DNA of 64,000 nucleotides from Paraburkholderia fungorum. GTDB lineage: Bacteria; Pseudomonadota; Gammaproteobacteria; Burkholderiales; Burkholderiaceae. Positions within the stretch are counted from its first letter, which is position 1; each line of letters opens with the position of its first letter. The stretch lies in the NCBI RefSeq assembly GCF_902833645.1, contig NZ_CADFGE010000002.1, positions 313,158-377,157 on the forward strand. Reading direction: 5' to 3'. The position numbers and the translations under genes are program-made. The notes under the pieces were generated by a model. That model did no database searches, was not told the origin of the DNA, and saw only the letters and a program-made list of their open reading frames with translations. This document shows positions 54,365 to 63,508 of this stretch, piece by piece.

Positions 54365-55231
54365 TCAAACGTCCACTGAGCGAATGAACTCGTCGACGTA
54401 GCGATTGAATGCTGCCGGATGCGCGAGATTCATTCCGTGCGAAGCGCCACGCACCGTTTCGCGGCGCGAATCCGGCAGCCAGGTTTGCAGTGCGGTCGCC
54501 GTGCGGCGAAACATGTCGGGACTCTTCTCGCCGTCGATCAATAGCACCGGGCAGCGCACCTCGGCGGCCTGCTCGGGTACGTAAGCGGGCAACGGGTCGC
54601 GGAATTGACGCGCGAGCGTGTGGGCGTTGTCGGTCGCCATCCGGCGAAAGCCTGGCGTGCTCATGGCCCAGAACCCGGGCCGGCTCACCGAATCGACAAA
54701 CAGCTGCAAGCCCGCTTCCACCTCCCCTGTTTCGATCAGTTGTGCGGCTTTCGCACGCAATGCATTGACGGTTTCCGGCAAAGTCGCGGGCGGGCGGCCG
54801 GCGATCTGCAACGGGCCGCCCGGGTCGGCCAGCGTCAACGTGCGCACGTATTGCGGATGACGCCGCGCGAAATGGAATGCCACGCAGCCGCCGCGCGAGT
54901 GACCCACCACGTGCGCCGGCCCGGCGCCGAAACGATCGATGAACTCAGCCACATCGTCCGCATGTTCGCTCCAGCTGAACGGCTGGTCGGGCTCGGTATC
55001 CGTCACCGGCCAGTAATGCGTGAGGCTCACCGAGACGCAGCGATACTGCTTCGACAAACCCGCCAGTTGAGGTTGCCAATAGCGGTAATCGCATAGCGAG
55101 CCATGCACGAACAGCAGCAGCTCACCTTTCCCGGCTTCCACATAGGGCATGCGCAGGCCACTATGCAGTTCGATAAAGGACGGAGAGGCAGAGGACGAAG
55201 CGGAAACGGACTGATTCACAGGTGGGTTCAC
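54365..55231 (-). CDS. alpha/beta hydrolase
   Basis: A 288-residue hydrolase of the epoxide-hydrolase/lactonase-like group. The HG motif is LLFVHGSLCDYRYW, the nucleophile is Ser in VVGHSRGGCVAF, the acid lies near VLLIDGEKSPDMF, and the His is in GASHGMNLAHPAAF. The first 18 residues are Ser-rich and probably disordered. Substrate unknown; no operon partners. Confidence 0.9.
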   Translation of the reverse strand: MNPPVNQSVSASSSASPSFIELHSGLRMPYVEAGKGELLLFVHGSLCDYRYWQPQLAGLSKQYRCVSVSLTHYWPVTDTEPDQPFSWSEHADDVAEFIDRFGAGPAHVVGHSRGGCVAFHFARRHPQYVRTLTLADPGGPLQIAGRPPATLPETVNALRAKAAQLIETGEVEAGLQLFVDSVSRPGFWAMSTPGFRRMATDNAHTLARQFRDPLPAYVPEQAAEVRCPVLLIDGEKSPDMFRRTATALQTWLPDSRRETVRGASHGMNLAHPAAFNRYVDEFIRSVDV

Positions 55232-55382
55232 GGACAGCGCGGCGACGGCTGAACCTGTCAGCGGCGACGGCTAGAAATGGATTCGAAGAAGAAAGCGGAG
55301 TCGCATCCCTAAAATTGGGATACGACGCGTATTGTCACACAGCCGTTGAATATCCGCTGAAGCTCGTTCGGCGCGCGGGGGG

Positions 55383-55422
55383 CGAATCACGCCGAATCAC
55401 GTCGAATCACGTCGAATCACGT
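55383..55422. repeat. short tandem repeat, 10 bp x 4
   Basis: Four units of CGAATCACGT (the first ends in C), plus a partial fifth, lie 10 bp beyond the stop codon of the mreB-like gene. Function unknown; such repeats can vary in number between strains. Confidence 0.85.
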
Positions 55423-55431
55423 CGAGTCGAT

Positions 55432-56484
55432 TCACTCGTAGGCGTTGTCATCCAGCAAACCGGCAGCCGCTGCCGCGCCCGCGCCTCGCACCGCGCAAGT
55501 GAGCGGTTCATCGGCGACGCGGACCTCGAGTCCGAGATCGTTGGTCAGGCGGCGGGCCAGATTGCCGAGCAGCGCACCGCCGCCGGTCAGGACGATGCCA
55601 CTATGGGCGATATCGGTCACCAGTTCGGCCGGCGCCGTTTCAAGCGCACGTTTCACCGCGCCGATCACCTGACGCAACGGCCCCTCGATTGCATCGGCGA
55701 TATCGTGGTTGCTCACCTGAACCGTACGCGGCAAGCCGTCGTCGACGCTGCGCCCGGTTGCGTTCATATGCTCGAGCGGCACGTCGCGTACGGCCGAACC
55801 GATGCCCTTCTTGACGTGTTCAGCGGTTTGCTCGCCGAGCAGCACGCCGTACAGGCTGCGCACGTAACTGACGATCGCCATGTCGAAACTGTCGCCACCC
55901 ACGCGAACCGAGCCGCTATAGGCGAGGCCGCCGAGCGAGATCACGCCGACTTCGGTCGTGCCGCCGCCGATGTCGACCACCATCGAGCCAACCGCCTCCG
56001 ACACCGGCAGGCCCGCGCCAACCGCCGACGCCAGCGATTCGCCGATCAGACTGACCTTCCACGCGCCAGCTGCCACCGCCGCTTCCTTGATCGCGCGGCG
56101 CTCGACCTGGGTTGCCCCCGCCGGCACGCACAGGGTGAAGGCCGCGCGCCGGCTGAACAGCGGCCGCGGGCGCGCCATGTCGACGAATTGCCGGATCATC
56201 TGTTCGGCCGCGGAGAAATTGGCGATCACGCCGTGCCGCATCGGCCGCACGGCTTCGACGTTGCCCGGAGCGCGGCCAAGTAACTGGCGCGCTTCGGTGC
56301 CCACGGCCGCCACACGTTTCTGGCCGGCGCCGGACTCTTTCTGGAACGCCACGACGGACGGCTCGTTCAGCACGATGCCGCCGTTGTCGGTATAGATAAG
56401 GGTATTGGCCGTGCCGAGGTCCACCGTCACGGAATGACGGAACAGTCGATCGAAAATCGGGTAATGCGGCGTCGGTCTGGCCAT
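55432..56484 (-). CDS. MreB-family actin-like protein (orphan paralogue)
   Basis: A 350-residue bacterial actin. Nucleotide-binding motifs are SVTVDLGTANTLIYT (phosphate 1), MVVDIGGGTTEVGVISLGG (phosphate 2) and IVLTGGGALLGNL (adenosine). The hydrophobic N-terminal FDRLFRHS resembles the membrane-binding end of MreB. The main mreB normally sits with mreC/mreD; none adjoins here, so this is a second copy, perhaps used under special conditions. The sequence shows an Ala-rich C-terminus (GAGAAAAAGLLDDNAYE). Confidence 0.92.
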   Translation of the reverse strand: MARPTPHYPIFDRLFRHSVTVDLGTANTLIYTDNGGIVLNEPSVVAFQKESGAGQKRVAAVGTEARQLLGRAPGNVEAVRPMRHGVIANFSAAEQMIRQFVDMARPRPLFSRRAAFTLCVPAGATQVERRAIKEAAVAAGAWKVSLIGESLASAVGAGLPVSEAVGSMVVDIGGGTTEVGVISLGGLAYSGSVRVGGDSFDMAIVSYVRSLYGVLLGEQTAEHVKKGIGSAVRDVPLEHMNATGRSVDDGLPRTVQVSNHDIADAIEGPLRQVIGAVKRALETAPAELVTDIAHSGIVLTGGGALLGNLARRLTNDLGLEVRVADEPLTCAVRGAGAAAAAGLLDDNAYE

Positions 56485-56674
56485 AGGAAGGCTCTGATGT
56501 GTCGTTATCCGCCCTTGCTGGGCAGTCTGAAAATGCGCCCCCGGTTACCCGAACCGCTTGGCACGCCCAGTTGGGCGTTGCGCGATCCGCGCGGCGGGGG
56601 TGATTTTCATACCAATGAGCAGTTAACGGCAAGCAAATCAGAATCTTTAGGGCCACTTTTCAATTCCGGGCGAG

Positions 56675-57334
56675 TCAACCGCGCGGCAAAGCACCCAACG
56701 CATGCTCCAGCGCCTGCTTGCCGAGCTCGACACCGTCCGCGTTTATCGTGTGACCAATGCCCGGCAACGCGTAGGCGTCGACCGCGTAACCGGCGCTGTT
56801 GAATGCGTCCGCGGCGTATTCCAGCTCCTGGACCGGGATCACTTCGTCTTCCTCGCCGTGCACGAGCGTGAGCGGCGTGCGGTTCTGCGCGACGATCACC
56901 GAGGCGAGCCGCCCCGAGTACGCGACCACGGCGGCCGCGCCTTCCGCGCTCGTCGCGACGTGATGCATCGCCATGATCGAACCCTGCGAGAAACCGACCA
57001 GCGCAAGGCGATCGAAAGGAAGCTGCCAGTACGCCAGTTCCGCCTCGAGTACGCGCCGCAAGGCCGGATAGGCGGCAGCGACACGGGTTTCGCGATTGCC
57101 TTCGTTGACGTCGCGCAGGCTGAACCATTGGCGTCCGCCGAAGCCGCCGTCAAAGGCCTCGGTGCCGTCGAGCGAGGCGAACGCCACGTCCGGCAGGCTC
57201 TCGCTCCAGATGTCCGCAAGCGGCATCAGATCGCGCGCATTGCTGCCCACGCCGTGCAACAGCACCACCAGCGCTCTCGCGTGCGTGGTCGACGGCGCGC
57301 GCCGCCAGCCGTGTTCGAATTGCTCCCAGGCCAT
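56675..57334 (-). CDS. carboxylesterase/phospholipase-family hydrolase
   Basis: A 219-residue compact alpha/beta hydrolase of the abhydrolase_2 family. Landmarks are LVVLLHGVGSNARDLMPLA, the nucleophile in LVGFSQGSIMAMH, the acid in LVHGEEDEVIPVQE and His in GIGHTINADG. Relatives hydrolyse short-chain esters or lysophospholipids. The start at 57334 has AGAGAGG upstream and removes 87 non-homologous upstream residues. It is divergent from the DHA2 exporter gene. Confidence 0.92.
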   Translation of the reverse strand: MAWEQFEHGWRRAPSTTHARALVVLLHGVGSNARDLMPLADIWSESLPDVAFASLDGTEAFDGGFGGRQWFSLRDVNEGNRETRVAAAYPALRRVLEAELAYWQLPFDRLALVGFSQGSIMAMHHVATSAEGAAAVVAYSGRLASVIVAQNRTPLTLVHGEEDEVIPVQELEYAADAFNSAGYAVDAYALPGIGHTINADGVELGKQALEHALGALPRG

Positions 57335-57637
57335 AGTCAAATCCTCTCTTCGTACTCGCTGTACTTCCGGTTCGTGTCCGTATTTCCGTGTTTCCGCACG
57401 CACGCATGCACGCACGCGCGGCCAGCCAGGCTGGCAAGGTGCCGTCCTGCGCGGCGCCTCAGCCGGGAGCATACGCTGCCGGAACGCTTCCTGCCGTCCG
57501 ATCTGCGCGCTTCGACTACGCCGGAACGTGAATGCAGGTATGCTTTTGTGGGCATTCGCGCAGCCGCCCGGCTCACTGCCTGGGCAGAGCATCACGCCGT
57601 ATCAGACATCCGTTGCACCGCAATCCGGAGAATCGTT
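57335..57637. other. divergent spacer between esterase and exporter
   Basis: A 303-bp spacer. It contains a simple-sequence stretch of CGCACGCA-like units (about 57397-57421) and the ribosome site GGAG of the exporter. The exporter frame runs open through the region, but the residues are not family-like. Promoters were not identified. Confidence 0.5.
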
Positions 57638-59215
57638 TTGAGCCAGCCCTCTTCCGCGCCTGCCGCCGCGCCGCCGGCACCACCGCCGCCGCTACAAGGC
57701 GGCAAACTGGTTCTGGCGACCATCGCCGTCGCGCTCGCCACCTTCATGAACGTGCTCGACACGTCGATTGCCAATGTGGCGATTCCAACCATTTCGGGCA
57801 ACCTCGGCGTATCGGTCGACGAAGGCACCTGGGTTATCACGGTGTTCGCCGCCGCCAATGCCGTCTCGATTCCGTTGACCGGCTGGCTCACGCAACGCAT
57901 CGGCCAGATCAAGTTGTTCGTCGGCGCGATTCTGATGTTCGTGCTGGCTTCGTGGTTATGCGGCATTGCGCCCACGCTGCCGATCCTGCTGATCGCGCGG
58001 GTGTTCCAGGGAGCGGTGGCCGGCCCGCTGATCCCGCTTTCGCAAGCGATTCTGCTCGGTTCGTATCCGAAGGAGAAATCGTCGACCGCGCTCGCGCTGT
58101 GGGCCATGACGGCCACCGTCGGCCCGATTGCGGGTCCCGCGCTCGGCGGCTGGATCACGGATAGCTATAGCTGGTCGTGGATTTTCTACATCAATATACC
58201 GGTCGGCATTTTCGCGGCCGGCGTCACGTGGATAATCTATCGCACCCGCGAATCGCCAACCCGCAAGCCGCCCATCGACGTGGTCGGGCTGGGCCTGCTG
58301 GTGACATGGGTCGCGTCGCTGCAGATCATGCTCGACAAGGGCAAGGATCTCGACTGGTTTTCGTCGCCGGTAATCCTGATTCTAGGCATCACCGCGTTGA
58401 TCAGTTTCGCGTTTTTCCTCGTATGGGAGCTGACCGAGGAGAACCCGATCGTCGATTTGCGGCTGTTCACGCAGCGCAATTTTCTCGGCGGCACGATCGC
58501 GATTTCAGTGGCGTACGGCGTGTTCTTCGGCAACCTGGTGTTGCTGCCGCAATGGATGCAGGAGTATCTGAACTACCGCTCCGTGGATGCCGGCCTCGTC
58601 ACCGCGCCGCTCGGCGTATTTGCGGTGATTCTCGCGCCGATCATGGGCCGCGTGCTGCCGCGTTCGGACGCACGTATCATCGCGACGCTCGCGTTTGTCG
58701 GCTTCGCGATTGTGTTTTACATGCGCTCGAAGTATGTGATCGAAATCGACACGTGGCACCTCGTACTGCCCACGCTGCTGCAAGGCATTCCGATGGCGCT
58801 GTTCTTCGTGCCGCTGACGGCGATTATTCTTTCCGGACAGCCGCCAAACAGGATTCCAGCCGCCGCCGGGCTGTCGAATTTCGCACGCGTGTTCTGCGGC
58901 GCGGTGGGCACGTCGATCGCCGGCAACGAGTGGAATAACCGTACGGTGCTGCATCATGCCCGGCTCACCGAGCAGGCCAGCGTCAACAACCCGCTGTTCA
59001 ACCAGCAGATCGATTCGACCCAGTCGCTGCTGCAACTGAATCCGCAATCGGCGCATGCGCTGTTCGATTTCACGGTGAACACCCAGGCCGCGATGATGGG
59101 CCTGAACGACATCTTCTATGTGTCGGCGATCATTTTCATTCTGATCATTCCGCTGATCTGGATTACAAAGCCGGCCAAGGGTGGCGGCGGTCCGGGTGCG
59201 GCGGGCGCGCACTGA
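57638..59215 (+). CDS. DHA2-family MFS exporter (EmrB/QacA type), TTG start
   Basis: A 525-residue 14-helix transporter. Helix 1 carries the DHA2 signature FMNVLDTSIANVAIPTISG, and GWLTQRIGQIKLF and GPALGGWITDSYSWSWIFYINIP follow. These match EmrB-like proton-driven exporters, which normally work with an EmrA adaptor and outer-membrane channel; none is seen next to it. The start is TTG at 57638, chosen because GGAG stands seven bases upstream and the Pro-rich cytoplasmic N-terminus begins there. Substrate unknown. Confidence 0.9.
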   Translation: MSQPSSAPAAAPPAPPPPLQGGKLVLATIAVALATFMNVLDTSIANVAIPTISGNLGVSVDEGTWVITVFAAANAVSIPLTGWLTQRIGQIKLFVGAILMFVLASWLCGIAPTLPILLIARVFQGAVAGPLIPLSQAILLGSYPKEKSSTALALWAMTATVGPIAGPALGGWITDSYSWSWIFYINIPVGIFAAGVTWIIYRTRESPTRKPPIDVVGLGLLVTWVASLQIMLDKGKDLDWFSSPVILILGITALISFAFFLVWELTEENPIVDLRLFTQRNFLGGTIAISVAYGVFFGNLVLLPQWMQEYLNYRSVDAGLVTAPLGVFAVILAPIMGRVLPRSDARIIATLAFVGFAIVFYMRSKYVIEIDTWHLVLPTLLQGIPMALFFVPLTAIILSGQPPNRIPAAAGLSNFARVFCGAVGTSIAGNEWNNRTVLHHARLTEQASVNNPLFNQQIDSTQSLLQLNPQSAHALFDFTVNTQAAMMGLNDIFYVSAIIFILIIPLIWITKPAKGGGGPGAAGAH

Positions 59216-59322
59216 TTCCGGGCGACGGCGCTGCCGCGCGAGCAGGCACGGCGGCGCCCCGCCGCATCACCAATTCGCAGCAGGATGCCAGTAGAATCGC
59301 GGCTTCAACGGTCCGAGCCCCA

Positions 59323-60237
59323 ATGAACTACGCATCCATCCTCGAACAGATTCATCGCGATCTTCAGCCGTATCTGGGCGCCGGCAAGGTCGCCGATTAC
59401 ATTCCCGAACTCGCGAACGTCCCTGCCGGGAGTTTCGGCATGGCGATCGTCACGGCATCGGGTGACGTATTCCGCACCGGCGCCGCCGACACGCGCTTTT
59501 CCATTCAGAGCATTTCCAAACTATTCGCCTGCACGCTCGCATTCCGGCTGCTTGGCGACGAACTTTGGCAACGCGTCGGGCGCGAGCCGTCCGGCAACGC
59601 CTTCAATTCGCTGGTCCAACTCGAAGCCGAACACGGCAAGCCGCGCAATCCGTTCATCAATGCCGGAGCGTTGGTCGTCACCGATGTGTTGTGCCGCCGT
59701 TTCGTGCAGGCCGAAACCGCGCTGGTCGAATTCATGCGACGGCTGACAGGCGAAACCAGCATCGACTACGATTCGCGCGTCGCGCTATCGGAGTTGCAGC
59801 ACGCGCACCGCAACCGTGCGATGGCGCATTTCATGGCGAGCTTCGGCAACATGGAGATGCCGCCTGAGGTGGTGGTCGATGCTTATTGCCGGCAATGCGC
59901 GATTTCGATGAGCTGCGTGGAGTTGGCGAAGGCGGCGCTGTTCCTGACCAACCATGGGGTGGTACCCGCCACCGGCGAGCGGATCCTCGACACCAGTTCC
60001 GCCAAACGGCTCTCCGCGCTGATGCTCACCTGCGGCACCTATGACGCGGCGGGCGATTTCGTCTACCGGGTCGGCTTGCCGGCGAAAAGCGGCGTGGGCG
60101 GCGGAATTGTCGCGGTGCTGCCGGGTGAGATGGCCGTATGTGTGTGGTCGCCCGGACTCGACAGCAATGGGAATTCGCTCGCGGGCGTGCTGGCGCTGGA
60201 ATGGTTGACGACTTATACGGGGCGGTCGATTTTCTGA
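59323..60237 (+). CDS. glsA: glutaminase
   Basis: A 304-residue serine-dependent beta-lactamase-fold glutaminase. The Ser-x-x-Lys catalytic motif is SISK (63-66) in RFSIQSISKLFACTLAF. Conserved NPFINAGALVV, YDSRVALSE and SGVGGGIVAVLPG are also present. It converts L-glutamine to glutamate and ammonia in the cytosol. The length is normal for the family. It is monocistronic, 107 bp after the exporter gene. Confidence 0.96.
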   Translation: MNYASILEQIHRDLQPYLGAGKVADYIPELANVPAGSFGMAIVTASGDVFRTGAADTRFSIQSISKLFACTLAFRLLGDELWQRVGREPSGNAFNSLVQLEAEHGKPRNPFINAGALVVTDVLCRRFVQAETALVEFMRRLTGETSIDYDSRVALSELQHAHRNRAMAHFMASFGNMEMPPEVVVDAYCRQCAISMSCVELAKAALFLTNHGVVPATGERILDTSSAKRLSALMLTCGTYDAAGDFVYRVGLPAKSGVGGGIVAVLPGEMAVCVWSPGLDSNGNSLAGVLALEWLTTYTGRSIF

Positions 60238-60411
60238 TGCCGCCGAATAAACAATTCGTCGTGAGCGAGGTTGATTGTTTTCTTTGGCGCCGGGTGACCC
60301 TTCCACCGATGGATTGATGTAAAGGGCACGCACAGTCCGGAATTTGCGGGTTGGCGACTGGCCTCGGCCGCAAGACCTCCCCCTCGCCCATACGTCAGCT
60401 AAATGCAATCG

Positions 60412-61122
60412 CTAATGGTTATCCGGTGGATGATTGCGGTCTTCATTGCCGCCGCGCGCCTCGCCGCCGCGCTCACCGGATGGACCGCCCGGGTGCATGG
60501 GAGCCTGTCCCTGGGGAGCGCCCATCATGTGTCCGGGCTGCTGCGCAGGCCCATGCGAGTACCCCGGCTGCGGCGGCGTCGGCCCATGCGCGTACCCCGG
60601 CTGGGGCTGGGGTTGCGGCGGCGGGGCGCCGTGCATGACCGGCCGCGGATTCATAGCCGGACCGCCCGCCGCCGGCGGACCACCATGCGGCGGAGGAGCG
60701 CCCCGCATCGGCGGCGGGTGATTCACCCAGCGGTCCCGGTCGTGATACCAGGGCTGGCCGCGATAGTAATGATCCCAGTAAGTTCCGAACGAGAACGCCA
60801 CGACCGGCAGTCCGATCTGCACGCCGTAAGCCATGATCGGCACCTCGCTCCCCTGGTACGGATAGTCGAGATATCCGCCGTAGACCCAACCACGCAGTCC
60901 GGGCGCTTCGACGTCGCACCAGCTGTAATCGGAGACGCAACCGTACACGGTGAGCTGCGCGCTCGGCGGCACTTGCGCCACCACCGGATAGTCCCCGGAC
61001 GGACCCGCATAAACGTCCACAGGCTGATTCGTATACGCCAGCGATTGAGCGAATGCAACGCCGGACAGCGCCATCAGGCCGATGCCTCCCGCGACGATTC
61101 GAATGACGATTTTCTTTTGCAC
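60412..61122 (-). CDS. exported SH3-domain protein with Pro/Gly/His-rich tail
   Basis: A 236-residue secreted protein starting at GTG 61122, with GAGGGAGG just upstream. Signal peptide about 1-26 (GGIGLMALSGVAFA). An SH3b-type domain follows (VDVYAGPSGDYPVVAQVPPSAQLTVYGC, then WCDVEAPGLRGWVYGGYLDY), then a Tyr/Trp-rich stretch (FSFGTYWDHYYRGQPWYHDRDRW). The last 90 residues are low-complexity, with repeats of PPPQPQPQPGYAHGP type. SH3b domains bind peptidoglycan or peptides; the tail may span the envelope. Function unknown. Confidence 0.87.
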   Translation of the reverse strand: MQKKIVIRIVAGGIGLMALSGVAFAQSLAYTNQPVDVYAGPSGDYPVVAQVPPSAQLTVYGCVSDYSWCDVEAPGLRGWVYGGYLDYPYQGSEVPIMAYGVQIGLPVVAFSFGTYWDHYYRGQPWYHDRDRWVNHPPPMRGAPPPHGGPPAAGGPAMNPRPVMHGAPPPQPQPQPGYAHGPTPPQPGYSHGPAQQPGHMMGAPQGQAPMHPGGPSGERGGEARGGNEDRNHPPDNH

Positions 61123-61579
61123 GATGCCTCCCTCGCAAAGAGTGGTCCATGCATGACGTGCTCTATTCGTCTCGTCGCGATAAGCGCGCCTCGGCAGCAG
61201 GTCCACCTTACTTGGACAAGACCGGGGGCGTTTGAATTGCACCCGTCCGTCTGCGCACTTACGGTTTGTCAGCGCTCTTACATTCAGCAATTTTCACGCT
61301 TCGTTGCTCGTTCATTAATCTGAGCGATATGAAGCTGCCGCAAGCGTTGAGCGTGGTAACGGTGACTTTGCCGAATGCCATGCTGAAGTAAAGCAGCGCG
61401 ACAATCGCACCGCCCCGCACCGCCCGCACTCAATCCGCCGATATACGGTACCGCGAGACGCTCCCTATCACTCCCGTTCCATTCGTCCCCCTGCCGGCGC
61501 CGTCAGAAAATAAGTTTGACAAACTATCTTTAGATATATATCTTACGACACATCTTAAGACATAACCGGAGTACCCAAG
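61123..61579. other. divergent regulatory spacer ahead of the PadR gene
   Basis: This 457-bp spacer between the SH3 gene (minus) and the padR gene (plus) ends in an AT-rich promoter block (61515-61560) described separately. The rest shows no supported coding sequence. A GC-rich run of CGCACCGCC-type repeats is found near 61408-61430. Confidence 0.55.
61516..61560 (+). promoter_or_regulatory. padR promoter with stacked palindromes
   Basis: A perfect -35 TTGACA (61516-61521) is followed after 17 bp by TATCTT (61539-61544). The spacer and -10 are covered by two palindromes, TATCT-TT-AGATA (61525-61536) and AGATATATATCT (61532-61543), and a third, TCTTAAGA (61553-61560), follows. This suits autorepression by the PadR protein, as for E. 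coli YqjI, and would also control the downstream reductase gene. Confidence 0.75.
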
Positions 61580-62551
61580 ATGCGTCATCACCCTCGTTTT
61601 TCCCGTTCGCGCGGCGCGGACGACGGCTTCTTCGCCGGACATGACCGCCCGTCGCTGCATGAGCTTTGGCACGCCTTCGCCCGCCGCTACGAGCGAGCCG
61701 GCGAGCGCGGCAGCGAGCGATATGAAGAAAGTTTCGAACGCCGTCACGGCAGCCGCGGCGACTGGCATGAGTTCCACGGCGACGCACACGGCCACGGTCG
61801 TCATGGACACCATGGCGAGCGCAACGAGCGCCGCGACCGCGGCGATCTCGGCACCCCATACGTCGGCCGCCACGGCTACGACCGCTTCTCGTTTCACGCA
61901 ATGTGGCACGCGATCGGCCGGGGTCACGAGCATCGTGGGGGCGGCCGCGGCGGACGCTTCGGCGGCGGCCCCGGAGGCTTCGGTGGCGACGGCGACGGTT
62001 TTCCGCGCGGCCGCAAATTCAGCTCCGAAGATCTCCAATTGCTGCTGCTCTCGATGATCGACGCCCAGCCTAGCCACGGCTACGAGTTGATCAAAGCGCT
62101 CGAAACGCGCTCGAACGGTTTCTATAGCCCGAGCCCCGGCATGGTCTACCCGGCGCTCACCTATCTGGAAGAACTCGGCTACGTCACCGTGCAACTCGAG
62201 GGCAACCGTAAGCGCTACGAACTATCGGCAACGGGCCGCGAATATCTGACCGCCAATCGCGACCGCGTCGAGTTGATGCTCGCCAAACTGGCGCATATCG
62301 CCCGCAAGATGGATTCCGTGCGCCGCGCGTTCGCCGGCGAGGAGCCGGCCGACATCAGCGAAGGCGGCTGGTTGCCGGAACTGAGCCAGGCACGCCGCGC
62401 GTTGAAGCATGCGCTCCTGCGCCGCGACAACGTGCCGGCCGACGAGCAACGCCGCATCGCTGCAATTCTGATGCGCGCGGTCAACGAAATCGAAGGTGAA
62501 GGTGACGGCAATCCTGGCAACGACGCAACCAGCGGCGAACCGACCGTTTGA
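61580..62551 (+). CDS. PadR-family metalloregulator with long His-rich N-terminus (YqjI-like)
   Basis: A 323-residue regulator, far longer than ordinary PadR proteins. Residues 1-145 are rich in His, Arg, Gly and Asp (HEFHGDAHGHGRHGHHGE) and look like a metal-binding extension. Residues about 148-235 are the PadR winged helix (LQLLLLSMIDAQPSHGYELIKALE, then YPALTYLEELGYVTVQ). E. coli YqjI has the same layout, binds nickel and represses the ferric reductase gene yqjH. Here the next gene (82 bp downstream, same strand) is that reductase type. The promoter carries several palindromes. Metal identity is inferred. Confidence 0.9.
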   Translation: MRHHPRFSRSRGADDGFFAGHDRPSLHELWHAFARRYERAGERGSERYEESFERRHGSRGDWHEFHGDAHGHGRHGHHGERNERRDRGDLGTPYVGRHGYDRFSFHAMWHAIGRGHEHRGGGRGGRFGGGPGGFGGDGDGFPRGRKFSSEDLQLLLLSMIDAQPSHGYELIKALETRSNGFYSPSPGMVYPALTYLEELGYVTVQLEGNRKRYELSATGREYLTANRDRVELMLAKLAHIARKMDSVRRAFAGEEPADISEGGWLPELSQARRALKHALLRRDNVPADEQRRIAAILMRAVNEIEGEGDGNPGNDATSGEPTV

Positions 62552-62633
62552 GACTACGCGATCTGCCACTCGCGCGCGAAGGCGCCCATGCGCACCTTCG
62601 CGCGCCAATCTAACCACGAGGAATGACACCCTT

Positions 62634-63461
62634 ATGCTGACAAATGACAACCGCGCCGATCTGGCCGTCCATCGCGTACGGCATCCGCTGAAGTTCCGTC
62701 TGTTGCAGGTCAAAAAAGTCCACGCGCTGAATCCGCATCTGATTCGCGTCACGTTTACGGGCGAGGATCTGCACGACTTCGTCTCCGCTTCGTTCGACGA
62801 TCACATCAAAGTGTTCTTTCCCGAACCCGGTGCCGACAAACCCGTGCTGCCGGAAGCCGGCCCCGACGGTCCGGTGTTTCCCACCGGCCAGCCGCGGCCG
62901 ATCGCCCGGGATTTCACGCCGCGCCGCTTCGACGCCGAGGCACGCGAACTGGATATCGAGTTCGCCATGCACGTGGCCGGTCCGGCGGCAACATGGGCGG
63001 CGCAAGCCAAAGCGGGCCAGTATCTCGGCATCGGCGGCCCGCGCGGCTCGCTGGTGATTCCGACCGGGTTCGACTGGCATCTGCTGATCGGCGACGATAC
63101 CGCGTTGCCCGCCATTGCCCGCCGGCTCGAAGAACTGCCGGCCGGCGCCCGCGTCGCGGCGGTAATCGAAGTGGCCGATGCATCAGCCCAGATCGAATTC
63201 ACGACGCAAGCCGAACTGCATATGGTCTGGCGCCACCGCAGCGAATCGGCCTATCGCGGCGAGGCCTTGCTGCAGGCAGTACGTGAGATCTATTTGCCCG
63301 AAGACGGCGAAGGCTACGTATGGGCCGCGGGCGAATCCGCAACGATGCGTGCGGTGCGCTACCACCTGTGCACCGAGCGCGGCATCGACAAGTCGCGGAT
63401 TCGCGCGGCCAGCTACTGGAAACAGGGCGCCGAAGCGGTACACGAATCGCTCGACGATTGA
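62634..63461 (+). CDS. siderophore-interacting protein / ferric-chelate reductase (YqjH-like)
   Basis: A 275-residue flavoprotein of the siderophore-interacting family. FAD-binding residues lie in the N-terminal barrel (PHLIRVTFTGEDL, then ARDFTPRRFDAEARELDIEFAMH, with R-x-F-T). NAD(P)-binding is in the C-terminal part (LLIGDDTALPAIARRLEELP, then VWAAGESATMRAVRYHL, then AASYWKQGAE). Such enzymes reduce ferric siderophores to release iron in the cytosol. It is co-directional with the PadR gene and likely in one operon. The start at 62634 has GAGGA 11 nt upstream. Confidence 0.93.
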   Translation: MLTNDNRADLAVHRVRHPLKFRLLQVKKVHALNPHLIRVTFTGEDLHDFVSASFDDHIKVFFPEPGADKPVLPEAGPDGPVFPTGQPRPIARDFTPRRFDAEARELDIEFAMHVAGPAATWAAQAKAGQYLGIGGPRGSLVIPTGFDWHLLIGDDTALPAIARRLEELPAGARVAAVIEVADASAQIEFTTQAELHMVWRHRSESAYRGEALLQAVREIYLPEDGEGYVWAAGESATMRAVRYHLCTERGIDKSRIRAASYWKQGAEAVHESLDD

Positions 63462-63508
63462 CGATCCACAGCGTGCGTGCAGCGGATGGCGTACGTCGGT
63501 CAAACCGG

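Noticed and set aside
57397..57421. CGCACGCA-type direct repeats
   Set aside because: Simple-sequence run without regular unit length or conserved spacing; not a CRISPR or operator array.
56702..57637. In-frame extension of the DHA2 exporter by about 310 residues
   Set aside because: It runs opposite the carboxylesterase gene and lacks homology features. The TTG at 57638 has GGAG at the right distance.
60249..60280. Weak hairpin after glsA (AAACAAT/ATTGTTT)
   Set aside because: Seven AT-rich pairs with an 18-nt loop; too weak to call a terminator.
62623..62640. Five-codon leader peptide (MTPLC) overlapping the ferric reductase start
   Set aside because: GAGGA directly abuts the ATG with no spacing, so it fits better as the ribosome site for the ATG at 62634.
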